Source of the DNA: Rhizophagus clarus | Taxonomy: Eukaryota > Glomeromycota > Glomeromycetes > Glomerales > Glomeraceae | Length of the DNA stretch: 64,000 nucleotides | Assembly: GCA_015698045.1 (NCBI GenBank) | Contig: BLAL01000169.1 | Span: forward strand, 1,116,001-1,180,000 | Reading direction: 5' to 3' | In this document: in pieces, positions 24,958-35,899 of the stretch | How the letters are laid out: every line of letters starts with the position of its first letter | How positions within the stretch are numbered: the stretch's first letter is position 1 | Made by a program: the position numbers and the translations under genes | Notes under the pieces: generated by a model | What the model saw: only the letters and a program-made list of their open reading frames with translations | The model's database searches: none | What the model was told of the DNA's origin: nothing

Positions 24958-25644
24958 ATGAGCAACAAGAAGAAGCCACATGTGGTAATCCCAACTCCAA
25001 TTCCTGAGCTAAAATCTGAAAAGGAAGCTTTAGTACTTGGTGTCGACTACATTACAGAAGAGGAGGCAAAGAATTGGATCAGTCCAAATGCACGTAAACC
25101 CAGAGAGCGAATTAAGACATGGGGAAGAAGATTGCAAAAACGTTGGAAAGTATTAGATCTAGGTGTTGAGCCAATTGAGGCAAATGATCTAGATGGTTGT
25201 AAGACCCTTTTCCATGATCTTGAACTAAATGATCCAGAGGAAGTTCGCCTACCAACATTAAAAGAGTTAGAGAAATATGAAGGCAGTCCGAGACCTAAAA
25301 CACAATCATTTAGGGAAGGTAATAAATCTAAGAATTTGATCAATAAAGAATTTGAGCGCTTAGGAGAAATTAAGGGGTATAAAAGGTCAGAGAAGGATTT
25401 AGAATTTAGGGAACAAGAAGAATTGGGAACAGCGGTTAAAAGAAGAGCCGTAGCCATACATCATGCAAAAGTTTCCAAATTCCATCCAGATAATGGAAGC
25501 GATATATGAAAAATATTAGAAAGCCGAAGAAAGCAGTTTAGAGAAATACTTGAAAAGGAATTTGATAAGCGTGGACAATTTAAGTTCACTCTATGTTCTC
25601 TTACCAAATTTCTTATAGATGATAAACCTGGGAATGAAAAATAG
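24958..25644 (+). pseudogene. Hypothetical basic/helical protein of the gag-integrase element
   Basis: An open frame of 183 codons ends at TGA (25507-25509), but the same frame continues with sensible sequence to a TAG at about 25642. The TGA looks like a decayed CGA. The protein is charged and helical (KNWISPNARKPRERIKTWGRR, then many E/K). A further stretch to about 25780 in another frame reads RNTQIIVYNRNKIDDYLSST, suggesting the original ORF was longer. I do not recognise the family. It faces the integrase relic tail-to-tail. Confidence 0.4.
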
Positions 25645-25777
25645 GGAAAAAAGAATTCATGAACTGACTGGCTTAGAAATACGCAAATTATAGTTTATAA
25701 TAGAAATAAAATAGATGATTACTTAAGCAGTACTTTCGAACAGATCCTATACCAAGTGGAGGAGAGAGGAGGTAAGA

Positions 25778-26894
25778 CTAATTCTTGAGAATATATTTGG
25801 GTGGTAATACTGTGTCTGGCAGGACGATTTGCAGTTCTTCTCTTACAAATGAGCGTCTAGGACCCTTGTAAAGCTTGTAGAGAATAGGCTGATTTTCTTT
25901 TATCAAATAAGAATTAATTGTAAAAACTTCGGGAGACCAATTGCAATCAGTTGCTCTTCTTCTTCCACCTTCTAATTCACCAGGTTCTAATAGATGCCGA
26001 ACTTTTGTATAGCTAGGTAAAAGAGGTTCATTATAACCAACTGGTCTCCTATGTTCAACAGAATGTCTAGCTATTATTTTTTTACCTTTTAATGCCTTTT
26101 TTACAGCCTCGTTAGAAGACATATCTATTAACTGAGTAGAAGTATTATTGTAAATATCATCATTTATACGAAATCCTCTAACCCATACTCTGGATCTATC
26201 AGTCAAAGGCAAATAAAAATCTTCAGCATCTTGCCAAAAATATGCATATTTTTCAAATTCTTGATGGTCACGTTCAGCAATAGCTACACCACGTTTAGAG
26301 TTAGCATATTGAATTCTAACACTATAGCTAAGCAATAAATCTCTACATTCGCCCATATATTCAGTGCCTCTATCTACAATAAAAGTATTTAAATAGCTAA
26401 GAGGTTATTAGGATCATCATAGATTTTCTGAATCGCTCTAGCCATCTGTGTGGCTGGTTTATCAGTCAATACAAAACTACAACGATACCTAGTTGCAATA
26501 TCTTTGATAACGCCCCTATACTAATAAATCTGATTACCTATTTTATCATGAGGCATAAGAGTAGTATCGCTCTGATGCACTTCATTTAAAAATTGTATAT
26601 TATTAAAGGAGGCATACTGAATAAATTTTGGCCGAGGCTTGTGAATCTGATGCAAAGCCTACTTGTTTAGCCAATTTTTGATCTCTGTAAGAGAAAACTT
26701 ATATCTGGCTTTCTTACAAATCATTTGCATTTTTTCAGCAGTCTGATAGTAACCTTCAGGTTTATAATAAAGTTTCTGTAAAGCAAGATTCCGATCTAAG
26801 TCTCGAGCTTTTTGAGGATCAATATAAATAACCGGTCTTTTAGAAATATCAAGATTTCAAGCTTCACCAGAATCTATAGAAATAATAGGTAACA
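25778..26894 (-). pseudogene. Retroviral-type DDE integrase relic
   Basis: Reading leftwards, a helical N-terminal region (YYKPEGYYQTAEKMQMICKK) precedes the core: Asp in HQSDTT (26566-26568), Asp in FIVDRGTEYMGE (26372-26374) and Glu in AIAERDHQEFEK (about 26273-26275), i.e. D,D and E about 33 apart, then a C-terminal tail ending at TAA 25778. Stops and frameshifts (near 26520 and 26360-26400) break it; only the last 192 codons are open. Its 5' end overlaps or abuts the start of the plus-strand gag-like ORF at 26895, so the two genes are divergent. The rve family call is secure from the motifs; it differs clearly from the gypsy integrase at 31187. Confidence 0.65.
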
Positions 26895-28904
26895 ATGGGA
26901 GTTGAACAGGCATATATTGAATTATTAGATCGCAATTTAGAATTGCAGATAAAGTTGACAAAAGAGGAAACTACTACCATTAGAAATAAGGAAAAGATTC
27001 GTAAGCTCACAAATGATCTAGAGCGATGTGAGCTATATATAAAATATCTTGAGAAAAATCTCATATCTCGTGAGGATGAGATAGATAGATTAAAAGCAGA
27101 ATATCAATCTACCTTACTTAATCTCAAAAAATGTCAGGATCATTTAGAGCTAAAGGAAAAGGCATTAATCACTCAAGATAACTGAATCATTCTGCTAGAA
27201 GAAACAGTAGAAAAGCTCAAAAGCCAAATTCTCAAGATATCACATTTTCAAAATACTAGTAATAAACATTCTGAAGAAGAACAAGAAAATATAGCTATAC
27301 TTGATATTTTAATAAATATCGCTACAGCACTAGATCGGGTGGAAGCATATATTGATGGGAATACATCATTTAACCCTAAAAATACACTAAATGGAATACG
27401 AATCTCATTAACAACAGCTCGTGGACTTATGCAAAGACATGCTCAAGATGCTATTAACATGCAAAGTTTATACCGTACAGCTAATGAGCGAATCGATGCC
27501 CTTAGGAATGAATTAACAAATACTAGAAATGATTGTCTTCGAAGAGCTCGATTATTAACTTTAGCATATAATAATGAGGTAAATGAGCATTGACGTTGGT
27601 GGCAAATAGCTCAGGATAGGCAAACTAATGGTCAAACAATAGCCTTAAGAAAGCAAAACTGAATAAATGTATTAGTAGGAGAAAAAGCCATCCTTCAACT
27701 AATAAATCAGAGACGCAAAGCTAAGGCAGACTTAGCAGAATTCAATCAGACATTTGTATTTAATAGATACCAAAAATGGAAGGGTAGGGAATTAAATTCA
27801 CGACAAATTATTTTGAATTTACAAAACAATCCTCCAGGAAACATGGCTACAATACAAGATGTTATGCATACATTAGCACCATTACTTGCACAATTATCCA
27901 ATTATGATGGGCAGAAACCACCAGATGTATATTATCAAAAGCTTAGAAATATGAATGAGATGGCACGTCTCTTAGCCATTGCTGTCTTTAATAATGCTGC
28001 AAGATGCCAAGTTATGATAAATAAGATGACAGGTAGGTTTGCACCTGTTCCTGCTAATGATCCTTATGCAGCAGGTAATCTAGCTATTAATACTGAACCT
28101 CTTTTTCTAAATTGGTTGCGTGAAAAATATAGAGAAGTTACAGTAGGGACTAACCGAAGTGCTATATTTGCTCTTGTTAATGAAAAGTTTTTAAAGACAG
28201 ATACTCCAGATAGTTATGAAAAACAAATCAAACCACTAGTACAAGCAATGCTAGATGCTGATGCCTTACATTATCTATTTAATCAATTGCCTTCTGATTT
28301 AGAAATGAGAGTTAGAATTGCTAATCCTGCTACAGTCATTGCATTTTTTACAGACTTGCGTAATATATGGCATGAAAGTGCAGGCAAAAGAATACAAGCT
28401 CATACAATAGCTCCAGTTAATTATACAGCTCAACCACAAAAAGATGATTTTAAAATTCATCTAGCAAGAGATTTGGCTTATACAGGAATAGGAACAGATG
28501 ATGCAACATTAGAAAATTTTATTTATGAAGAACTTAAAAAGAGATTAAGAGGTCAAACAGCTTATGTTAGAAAAAGCCCCTTTACACCCAAAAGTGTATA
28601 TGCCACGAAGAAAGTTGTTAGAAAAGTGGTACAAAAAGCTAAGCAAATCAGGAATTGCTCAGCATGTGGAAAGGCTGGTCATACAAAGGTTAATTGCCCC
28701 AAAGGCAAGTAGACTAAGAAGGTTAATCATGTATACCAGGATGAAGTAGAAGATCCTGAAAACTCTGAAGAAAAATACATAAAAGAATATATAGAGGATT
28801 CTGAAGAAGAGGAAATAGAAGAAGATGACGAATATATTGATGCTGACGAATCCCAAAACTGCTATGCTGTAAAAAAAAAGTGGTACGAAGTGGAGTACCT
28901 ATGA
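26895..28904 (+). pseudogene. Long gag-like polyprotein: coiled coil, capsid-like region, CCHC knuckle
   Basis: One reading frame of 670 codons from ATG 26895 to TGA 28902-28904, interrupted by TGA at 27183, 27591 and 27660 and TAG at 28710. Order: coiled coil (about 1-200), helical region with LTTARGLMQRHAQDA, a globular capsid-like region (about 310-560, MATIQDVMHTLAPLLAQL onward), a zinc knuckle CSACGKAGHTKVNC (C-x2-C-x4-H-x4-C), and a very acidic tail. That is retroelement gag architecture. The three TGA stops each look like CGA with the C deaminated, so the original was probably intact. It starts head-to-head with the integrase relic and ends at a slippery A9 tract into the next frame. 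Confidence 0.6.
28871..28882 (+). promoter_or_regulatory. Candidate -1 ribosomal frameshift site (A AAA AAG)
   Basis: The gag frame reads gta aaa aaa aag tgg through nine As. Slipping back one base at A-AAA-AAG places ribosomes in the frame that starts GTG GTA CGA at 28880 and stays open to 29140, while the gag frame stops at 28902. The geometry is that of a gag-pro -1 frameshift. A plain homopolymer indel is the alternative. Confidence 0.4.
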
Positions 28905-29140
28905 AAACAGCAACCAAGAAGTCCCCTACTTCCAAGTCTCGTGCTAGCAAAGTGCCTATAGGCAGAGCATCAGGCAATATAATCATGGCTACGGAACAAG
29001 TTTACCAGATAGTTTTAAAATCTATAATATCATCAATAGTTCCATATTGTCCTAAAGAGATTCTTGTAGAAATTTCGAAATTTATTAATATAATATATCC
29101 CAAATTAAAAGACCCAAGCCTGAATAGTGATGAAAAATAA
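28880..29140 (+). pseudogene. Linker ORF between gag-like and protease regions
   Basis: Opens in the -1 frame of the gag-like ORF, with a basic N-terminal part (MKTATKKSPTSKSRASK) then a helical part (MATEQVYQIVLKSIISSIV). It stops 57 bp before the gypsy LTR. The aspartic protease resumes after the other LTR at 37772, so this probably formed the start of the pro region before the insertion. Confidence 0.4.
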
Positions 29141-29197
29141 TACTGTTAAAAGAAGGGAGCTAGTATGGAAGAATGTTACAAGCAAAGTTCAAGATGT

Positions 29198-29633
29198 TGT
29201 TACTCTGGTCAGTTCGTCGATCAGGTAACTATGACTTGGAGACAGGGATGCAATAGATATGTCTCAAGTCCAATCAACAAGACACACTATTCACAAAGGG
29301 ACAGTTCATTTATAAGGTAAAAGAGTTTATTTATTAATTATATGAACTTGTTATTATAACTTTGTTATTACACTTTCTGATATATTTCAACTAAAAAGAA
29401 ATTTTAGGATATTTATACAAAATAAAATATATTTAAAAATATAACAAATAAATCTAATATATCAAATAAAACTAATAAATCAAATAAATAAAATAAATCA
29501 ATTAAATCAAATAAATCAAATAAAACTGATATATCAAATAAATCGGAAATATCAAAAATAACAGGCTATGATGGCTTTGGCTTAGGTGGCTCTATATACT
29601 TTGCCACAATGTCACGTGATTACTACGCCAACA
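29198..29633 (-). repeat. LTR (3' LTR in element orientation)
   Basis: Plus-strand sequence starts TGTTACTCTGGTCAG and ends TACGCCAACA (TG...CA). The interior is mostly aaataaatc-type low-complexity sequence. ATGT target duplication lies directly left. Confidence 0.9.
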
Positions 29634-29650
29634 GTTCTCCCCTCCTTTAG
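29634..29650 (-). promoter_or_regulatory. Polypurine tract
   Basis: On the minus strand AAAGGAGGGGAGAAC lies immediately upstream of the 3' LTR, the expected position of the plus-strand DNA primer. Confidence 0.7.
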
Positions 29651-29942
29651 TTTGAACTCCGTTGAAAACTCTTTTCTTTTTACCACACTACACACCCAAC
29701 CCGCTAGTACATGAGGGTCACTCGTAATATACCAAGCTAAGAGGCCCCCGAAGGGAATTCGTACTAAAGCCTGAAATTAGTGAGGCATAGAAGCTGATCA
29801 TTTTGGCCAGGAATGACTGAGTACATGTAATGGCGATTTTGTGTTGATGATGAACTCATATTTATACCAATTTTTGAATTTGTTAGAATTATGGGATTGG
29901 AAATTAGTGAAAAAGTGTTGGTAAATTCTGATAAAATTCGGT

Positions 29943-30521
29943 TTGATTTTTAGTGATAATTTCTGGGAAGTTTCTTCATTTAAATTTTCATCAATGTCGC
30001 ACTATCTCAAAATCATCTTCATCTTTTTTTCTTCATTAATTTTCAATATGACTCGCATTGACACCAATGTTGCTCGTCGAAAATTTCGCAGTTCGCGCAC
30101 CTCTCGAGGCCAAAATAATAAAAAAAAACATAATAAACCAAGTAAGGCTGTCAGAAGAAGGCATTTTCAAAGAAAAGGCATTGATAATCCTCAAAAAAGT
30201 GAAGGTCTGGCTCAACAAGCTTTAGAAGTTGCTGGAGAGCTTTTTGTAACGAAAGAAGAAGAAGTAGAAAAATTACAACAAGAAATTAATCAGAAAAATG
30301 GAGAACTTGGCCATTATAAGGAGTTAACAGGGTTTAATAGAGATTTACAAGAACAAGTATTTTCATTAACTAAGGATAAGGAGCGGTATAGGAGGGAAAG
30401 GGAAGGTTGGAAGGTACGACATGAGAGGGAACATAAAAGGGCTAATGAAGCAAAAGAAACTATTTCCAATTATGAAACATATATGAGAGAAAATAATTTA
30501 GAACCACCATCTACTATTTAG
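29943..30521 (+). CDS. Antisense ORF inside the gypsy element: basic/coiled-coil protein
   Basis: A 192-codon frame on the strand opposite to gag-pol, between the integrase side and the 3' LTR. Later ATGs at 29994 or 30048 give a more typical protein starting MTRIDTN. From 30048 on, a strongly basic region (many R/K, RGQNNKKKHNKPSKAVRRR) is followed by a coiled coil to the end (KEEEVEKLQQEINQKNGELG onward). No transposition domain is recognised. The frame is uninterrupted and the composition is protein-like, unlike the neighbouring AT-rich DNA. A TATA-like atatttata lies at about 29858. An RNA-binding or regulatory accessory protein would fit, but that is a guess. Confidence 0.55.
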   Translation: MIFSDNFWEVSSFKFSSMSHYLKIIFIFFSSLIFNMTRIDTNVARRKFRSSRTSRGQNNKKKHNKPSKAVRRRHFQRKGIDNPQKSEGLAQQALEVAGELFVTKEEEVEKLQQEINQKNGELGHYKELTGFNRDLQEQVFSLTKDKERYRREREGWKVRHEREHKRANEAKETISNYETYMRENNLEPPSTI

Positions 30522-30784
30522 ATTTTTCTTCTTTTCTTTTTTTCTTTTTCCTAATAAATTTTCATAAAATTTTCTATTTTCTATTAAATTATTTTGGGGA
30601 GTTAAGTCGCGTATTTTTGCTGATCATTTGTGAAACTAAAATTAACACTAAATTAAATTTGGATCTGCCATCATTACTAATTTCTATTTTTGTAGATCAT
30701 ACTTGCGTCAATTAATTAAATTAATTTAGACTTGATTTATTTAATCCAATCAATAAATTTTCCAATAAATTATGATGTAATTAT
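30522..30784. other. Convergent 3' ends, no gene
   Basis: AT-rich spacer between the antisense ORF and the minus-strand small ORF. It could hold the polyadenylation signals of both; nothing else seen. Confidence 0.4.
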
Positions 30785-31211
30785 AAAAAATTTTGATCCA
30801 ATAATCCTTGCATTATTTTTCGTAACTGTTTCATCTGACTTCTATTTATTTTTCTTGCTATTTGCGCAGTAATGTAAAAAGTACCAAGTATTTTAATTGG
30901 TTGATGTTCAAATATATCAAAGACATTTTCTGACATTCTCATATAATGATTAGTTAATTTTTGCTTATATCTAAATTGTTGAGCTTTAGTTTCCTATTTA
31001 ATAATTTTCCAATATAATAAGCATTGATTAGTGAGTTTAATCGTTCTTTCAATTGAATTGATCGTCGTAATGCAGCATAAGCATTTTTAAATTGTTCATC
31101 AAAAGGAGCAGCTTCATCATAGGGTGGTATTAAATCTCCATTTTCAAAAGGAAGTTCTAGTTGTAAATCTTGAATTAAAAGGTCAATTAATCTATTATTG
31201 GGAGATTCCAT
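30785..31211 (-). pseudogene. Small accessory ORF downstream of integrase, frameshifted
   Basis: ATG at 31209-31211 lies inside the last codons of the integrase in another frame (25-bp overlap). The first 85 codons are open (MESPNNRLIDLLIQDLQLEL, then acidic, then helical). Around 30980-31000 a one-base change of frame connects to a second helical, basic stretch that ends at TAA about 30785 (FDIFEHQPIKILGTFYITAQ). Together about 140 aa. No family recognised. Its position after integrase resembles the env-like or accessory slot, but there is no signal peptide or membrane segment. Confidence 0.45.
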
Positions 31212-32512
31212 TTTTTCTGATCGTAGTAAGGTTTTAGTAAACTTCCATTGAAAGGAGCTTTTAGGACTTTTCCTTGCATATCCCTTATTTTATAGCTTTC
31301 ATTTTGTAAAACCGCATGGATATAATAGGGTCCCTTCCATTTTTCATCTAATTTTCCAGACCATTGTTTCACTTTTTCAGCCTTGTACAATAAAACTTTA
31401 TCTCCTATTTGAAAAGATCTATGACGTTTAATTTGCTGATCATGATGTAATTTCTGTTTGGCTTGTTGCTGATCTATCCTTTGTCGGGTAGATTCTCTAT
31501 CATGTGGTAACTCATTAACTAATTTGTTGATCTTATCGAATAATTGTTCTTCATTTTGGGTAAGATCATCAATTGGCAACTTTGCTTCACGACCATATGT
31601 TAAATAAAAAGGAGATATTTTGGTTGTGGATTGTTTACTTGTACGATAAGCAAATAAAACTGGCTGAATAAACTGATCCCACTGTTTTACTTGTTTGACT
31701 AATTTAGCTAAAGATTCACATAAAGTTCTGTTAAATCTTTCTACTAGTCCATTGGTTTGGGAATGGTATGGTGTTGATAATAAATGCTTAATTTCAAATC
31801 TTTTGGTTAAACGATCAATAATTTGATTATTAAAATGAGTTCCTCGATCTGTCAGTATTTTCTGAGAGCAACCATGTCGGCATATAATGTCTTCATATAT
31901 AAATTTCTCAGTTTTTTCTGCTGTAGCTCTAGGTACTGCTTTTGCTTCAGGCCATTTAGTCAGGTAATCCATAGCAACTATAATATATTTATTTCCATTA
32001 GAAGTCTTTGGTAAAGGTCCTACAAAATCTATTCCTATTTGATAAAAAGGTGAATGTACAGGTATTGGATGTAGTAATTGATGAGTTTGAGGTTTTCCTC
32101 TTCTTTGACATGAGTCACAATTTTTAACATATTCTCTAATATTTTCATACATCTGAGGCCAGTAATATCTAGTACGAATTTTGTTGAACATAATTTCAGT
32201 TCCAAAGTGTCCAGAAGTAGGATCATTATGTACCATGTAAAGAACTGGTTCCATTTCATATACTCTAATCACTCTTAATAAATTTCCTTCTTTCTGTTTG
32301 TCTTTTCTATATAAATAATTGTTTTTAATAATAAAAGGAGTACAAAAGTTTTTGAATTGTTTGATAAGTTGTTGAGTATTTAAATCTAATGGTAGTTGTT
32401 GAGTAGTTAAATATTGAAAAATTCTATTATATTGAGTTGTATCCATTGTTATAAAATTAATAAAATAAAATATTAGGCTGTCTGTCACAATGCAGGCACT
32501 TTTCGCTTTCAC
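31187..32512 (-). CDS. Gypsy integrase
   Basis: A 441-codon frame; the likely true start is Met23 (MDTTQYNR, about 32446), the upstream part being unlike the family. The H2C2 zinc domain uses H95, H102, C132 and C135 (SGHFG ... NCDSC). The catalytic core has D162 in GIDFVGPL, D222 in LTDRGTHF and E258 in NGLVERFNRT, exactly DD35E. The C-terminal part has the RSFQIGDKVLLYK / WSGKLDEKWKGPYYI block of the gypsy GPY/F type. It is intact, in a different frame from the RT-RNase H ORF and about 30 bp after its stop, so expression would need a separate start or recoding. Confidence 0.9.
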   Translation of the reverse strand: MKAKSACIVTDSLIFYFINFITMDTTQYNRIFQYLTTQQLPLDLNTQQLIKQFKNFCTPFIIKNNYLYRKDKQKEGNLLRVIRVYEMEPVLYMVHNDPTSGHFGTEIMFNKIRTRYYWPQMYENIREYVKNCDSCQRRGKPQTHQLLHPIPVHSPFYQIGIDFVGPLPKTSNGNKYIIVAMDYLTKWPEAKAVPRATAEKTEKFIYEDIICRHGCSQKILTDRGTHFNNQIIDRLTKRFEIKHLLSTPYHSQTNGLVERFNRTLCESLAKLVKQVKQWDQFIQPVLFAYRTSKQSTTKISPFYLTYGREAKLPIDDLTQNEEQLFDKINKLVNELPHDRESTRQRIDQQQAKQKLHHDQQIKRHRSFQIGDKVLLYKAEKVKQWSGKLDEKWKGPYYIHAVLQNESYKIRDMQGKVLKAPFNGSLLKPYYDQKKWNLPIID

Positions 32513-32542
32513 CTTTTAATAAATTTGATATTTGTTAAGGAT

Positions 32543-35500
32543 TTAATCTAAGGAAGCTACAAATGGCTCAGTAGAGATGGTGTAAGGGGGTAATCCATAG
32601 GAAAGTCGTAAGAAGCATTTTAAATAATGAACAAGGTTGGTTTGTTTCACTCCTTCAGGTTCCTCCCACCAAGGTTGGTTTACCAAAAATTCTGGCTTCA
32701 TATCAGGTCGTATTTTCCCTAAAGTAAATCCAATAATACAATCATGAAGGATAGTTCCATATGGGAGGTTCTTTTTGCATATTGTACAATAAGTATGAAT
32801 ATGATGGTTTTCTATGTCACATTCAAAGGTGCATCTACTTCCTCCTCTATTGATAGGTTGACCAGCAATTACTTGCTTTATTTGAATAAACTCTTGAAAT
32901 AATTTTTGTAATTCTTCCTTTGAAAAATAATATGCAGGAGTTTGGACTACTTCTATATCATCATTCAAAATTAAAATATCTTGGCCTTCTTCTAGCCATT
33001 CTTCCTGATGGTTTGGATGATCTTCTTGGTCGTGCATTTGCTGGTAGTATTCTTGCCAATCTCTTTCATAGTCTGATCCTAAAGTGCTGTTATCATTTTC
33101 CCAACATATACATTGAATTTCTTCACAATTTTCACATGGTTGAGGATAAATAATTTCGTATATTTCTGCTACTGGTTTGGTAGTGATGTCTTCTTCAGAA
33201 TCTGCTTCATAATCTTCCTCTTCTATAGGGGTTAAAGTAATTGGAGCAGATAAAGTATGTTTAGTAGGTCCAGGATATGTTTCTAATTCAATTAGGAAAC
33301 AGAATGTTTCTTCAGGAGTTCTAGATAATGCATCAGCATTGGCATTAAGTTTTCCTGGTCTGTGTTTGATCTCAAAGTCATACTGCTGTAATTCCATTAC
33401 CCAGCAGGCTCTTCTTCCTTTTGGCATCTTGGAAGTTTTTAACCATTTGAGGGCAGAGTGGTCAGTAATGATGGTGAATGGTCTTAATCCTAAGTAGTGT
33501 TGAAAATATTTTATGGCCCATACTACAGCCAAACACTCTTGGTCTGTTACAGAGTAGTTCTTTTCTGCTGGATTAAGGCTTCTGCTCGCATAGGCAATTA
33601 CATGTTCTTTACCATCTTCCTTTATTTGAGATAATACAGCACCTAATCCAATTCCAGAGGCGTCAATATAGATAATGAAGGGTTTGTCGAAATCTGGATA
33701 ACTTAGTACAGGGGCTTTAATTAGCATCTCCTTTAGTCTGTCAAAGGCTTGCTGTTGCTTTTCCTCCCAGTTGAAAGGAGTATCTTTCTTTAACAAAGTG
33801 AGCATTGGTCTTGCAATTCTGAAGAAATCCTTAATAAATTTTCTATAATAGGAGAATAGTCCAAGAGCAGCTCTTAATTGAGTAAGGTTGGTTGGTACTG
33901 GATAATTCTTGACTTTGTTAATCTTTTCTGGGTCTGGTTTGATTCCATCTCTTCCTACTACATGTCCTAGGAAGTGTATATTAGGTAATGCAAAATAGCA
34001 TTTCTTTAATTTTATTTTTAGGTTGGAATTTCTGAGCGCTTGAAAAACTTGAGCTATATGATCCATGTGTTGCTCAAAGGTTTCTTTAGTGTAGATGATT
34101 ACATCATCCAGATACACGGCTACAAAGTCATTCAAAAATTCTTGCAGCACTCTATTCATTAATCTTTGGAAGGTTCCAGGAGCATAGCTTAGTCCAAAAG
34201 GCATGACTAAGAATTTATACAATCCAAAGGGGGTTACAAAGGCAGTCTTTTCTATATCAGCTTCGTCCATGGCTACTTGCCAATAACCACTGGTAAGATC
34301 CAAGGTAGTGAACCACTTGGCTTGTCCAAAACTTTCCAGCAGATCATCAATTCTAGGGAGTGGGTAGGCATCTGCTTTTGTAATAGCATTTAGTTTTCTA
34401 TAATTAATGCAGATTCGCTTATCTCCTCCTTTCTTATTTACAATTACAACAGGTGAAGCCCAGGGGCTACATGATTTTCTAATGATTCCATTTTCTTCCA
34501 TTTTTACAATTTCTTCCTTTAGAAATTCTTTATTTTTAGGGTTAATTCTGTAGGGTGCTTGAGAAATGGGTCGTGCATCTCCAATATAAATTTTGTGTTT
34601 TATGAGATTTGTTCTACCAATCTCAGTCTGACTTTTGGCACAAATATCTCTGAAGGATGTAAGTAAATTGTTGAATAATTGTTGCTGGTGCACATCCAAA
34701 GGTCCAAGGTTAAGTTTATGAGGCTCTTCTTGGGTGGCAGTGATGGCTAAATAAATGGCTGGATTTTCATCCTCACTTTCTTTTATCTCTTCCTCAGATT
34801 CTTCATATGGGGTGTGATTAGTCCAAGGGTTAAATTCTAGGTTGGATATATCAGAAAAATTGTCAGATAAATCTGAAAGATAAAGAGGGGACTCCTCTAT
34901 TTCTTCTTCTTCATATTCTTCACTATCAGTTTCCTCTTCATCATAGGATTCAGCAGGTTGTCCTCTAGTGCATTGCATAGGAACAGTAATTCGTTTCTTT
35001 CTCCACAAGATAGTTAGTGTACCTTCTTCCCAATCCAAATTGGCTTTGACCTTTTTAAGCCAATCATTTCCAAGAATAAAAACTTCATCTGTAGAATCCA
35101 ATACTTGAATGTTGAGGTTGATGAGATGAGATTTTACTTCTATAGGAAAATCTTTTACTTCTCCTAAGGATCTAACTTTAGTACCATTGGCAGTTACAAT
35201 TACTAAGTTGGAAGGCCTATTTATAGAATATCCAAGTCGTTTCATGAGCTTTTTGGTAATGATACTAGTGGCAGCACTACTATCAATGACGGCTAAAATA
35301 GGTTCTCCATCTACTCTTAATTGGCATCTGGCAGCAGTAGTAGGAGCATCATTAGCTGAGGAAATAAAATTGGTCTCTCTAGTTCTCTTCACACTTTTGA
35401 GCATGACACTTCTATATTTTGGAATTTGAGATGAGGCTTGTCCAATAGTTAAGCCACAAGGAAGGTCTTTAATGTATTGGGCAATGTCAAATTCAGTCAC

Positions 35501-35899
35501 ATTTTCAATAAGTGCGGGTCTCATTTTAAATTTTCTTTTGATCTTTTGAGCTTTAATGGTGGATAGGGTAGTTTCTGCTGAAGGAACAACTGGAATGATA
35601 TATTCCTCTCCTCCTTCATCCATTTCATCTCCTGTTCTCACTCTTTTTCTTAGTTGTCTTTCTTTTCCAGATTCTGAACGAGTATTTACATATACTTCAT
35701 ATTCAGCTTCATCCTCCTCTTCCTCATCATAGGAGTAGTATTCCTCTTCTTCAATATTTTCTTCATCCAGGAAGTTGACAGGTCTAGTGAAAAGTTTTCT
35801 ATTATTATTATTTCCTGAATTATTATTTCTGTTGCTTCTACATTCCCTGGAGATATGTCCTACTTTTCCACATTTAAAGCAGGTTAGTTTAGTTTATCT
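32543..35899 (-). CDS. Gypsy zinc knuckle-protease-RT-RNase H polyprotein
   Basis: Open from just below 35899, beginning with a zinc knuckle CFKCGKVGHISREC (35840-35881); the first Met is at 35641. Counting from that Met: protease VIDSSAATSII at 118-128, RT about 360-560 with YLDD at 510-513, RNase H with D660, E702 and D727, and a 250-residue tail rich in acid residues with Cys/His clusters (CENCEEIQCICW; HHIHTYCTICKK). The protease site reads D-S-S instead of D-S/T-G, a one-base Gly-to-Ser change that should impair the enzyme. The gag frame upstream is shifted. The Cys-rich tail between RNase H and integrase is not a standard gypsy domain. Confidence 0.9.

Noticed and set aside
25047-25457. 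136-codon minus-strand ORF
   Set aside because: Shadow of the plus-strand charged ORF at 24958; Ser/Leu/Phe composition typical of an antisense frame.
25645-25790. Fragment RNTQIIVYNRNKIDDYLSST as a possible start of a protein-primed DNA polymerase
   Set aside because: Only a vague resemblance and no polymerase motif follows; not enough to claim a Polinton polymerase.
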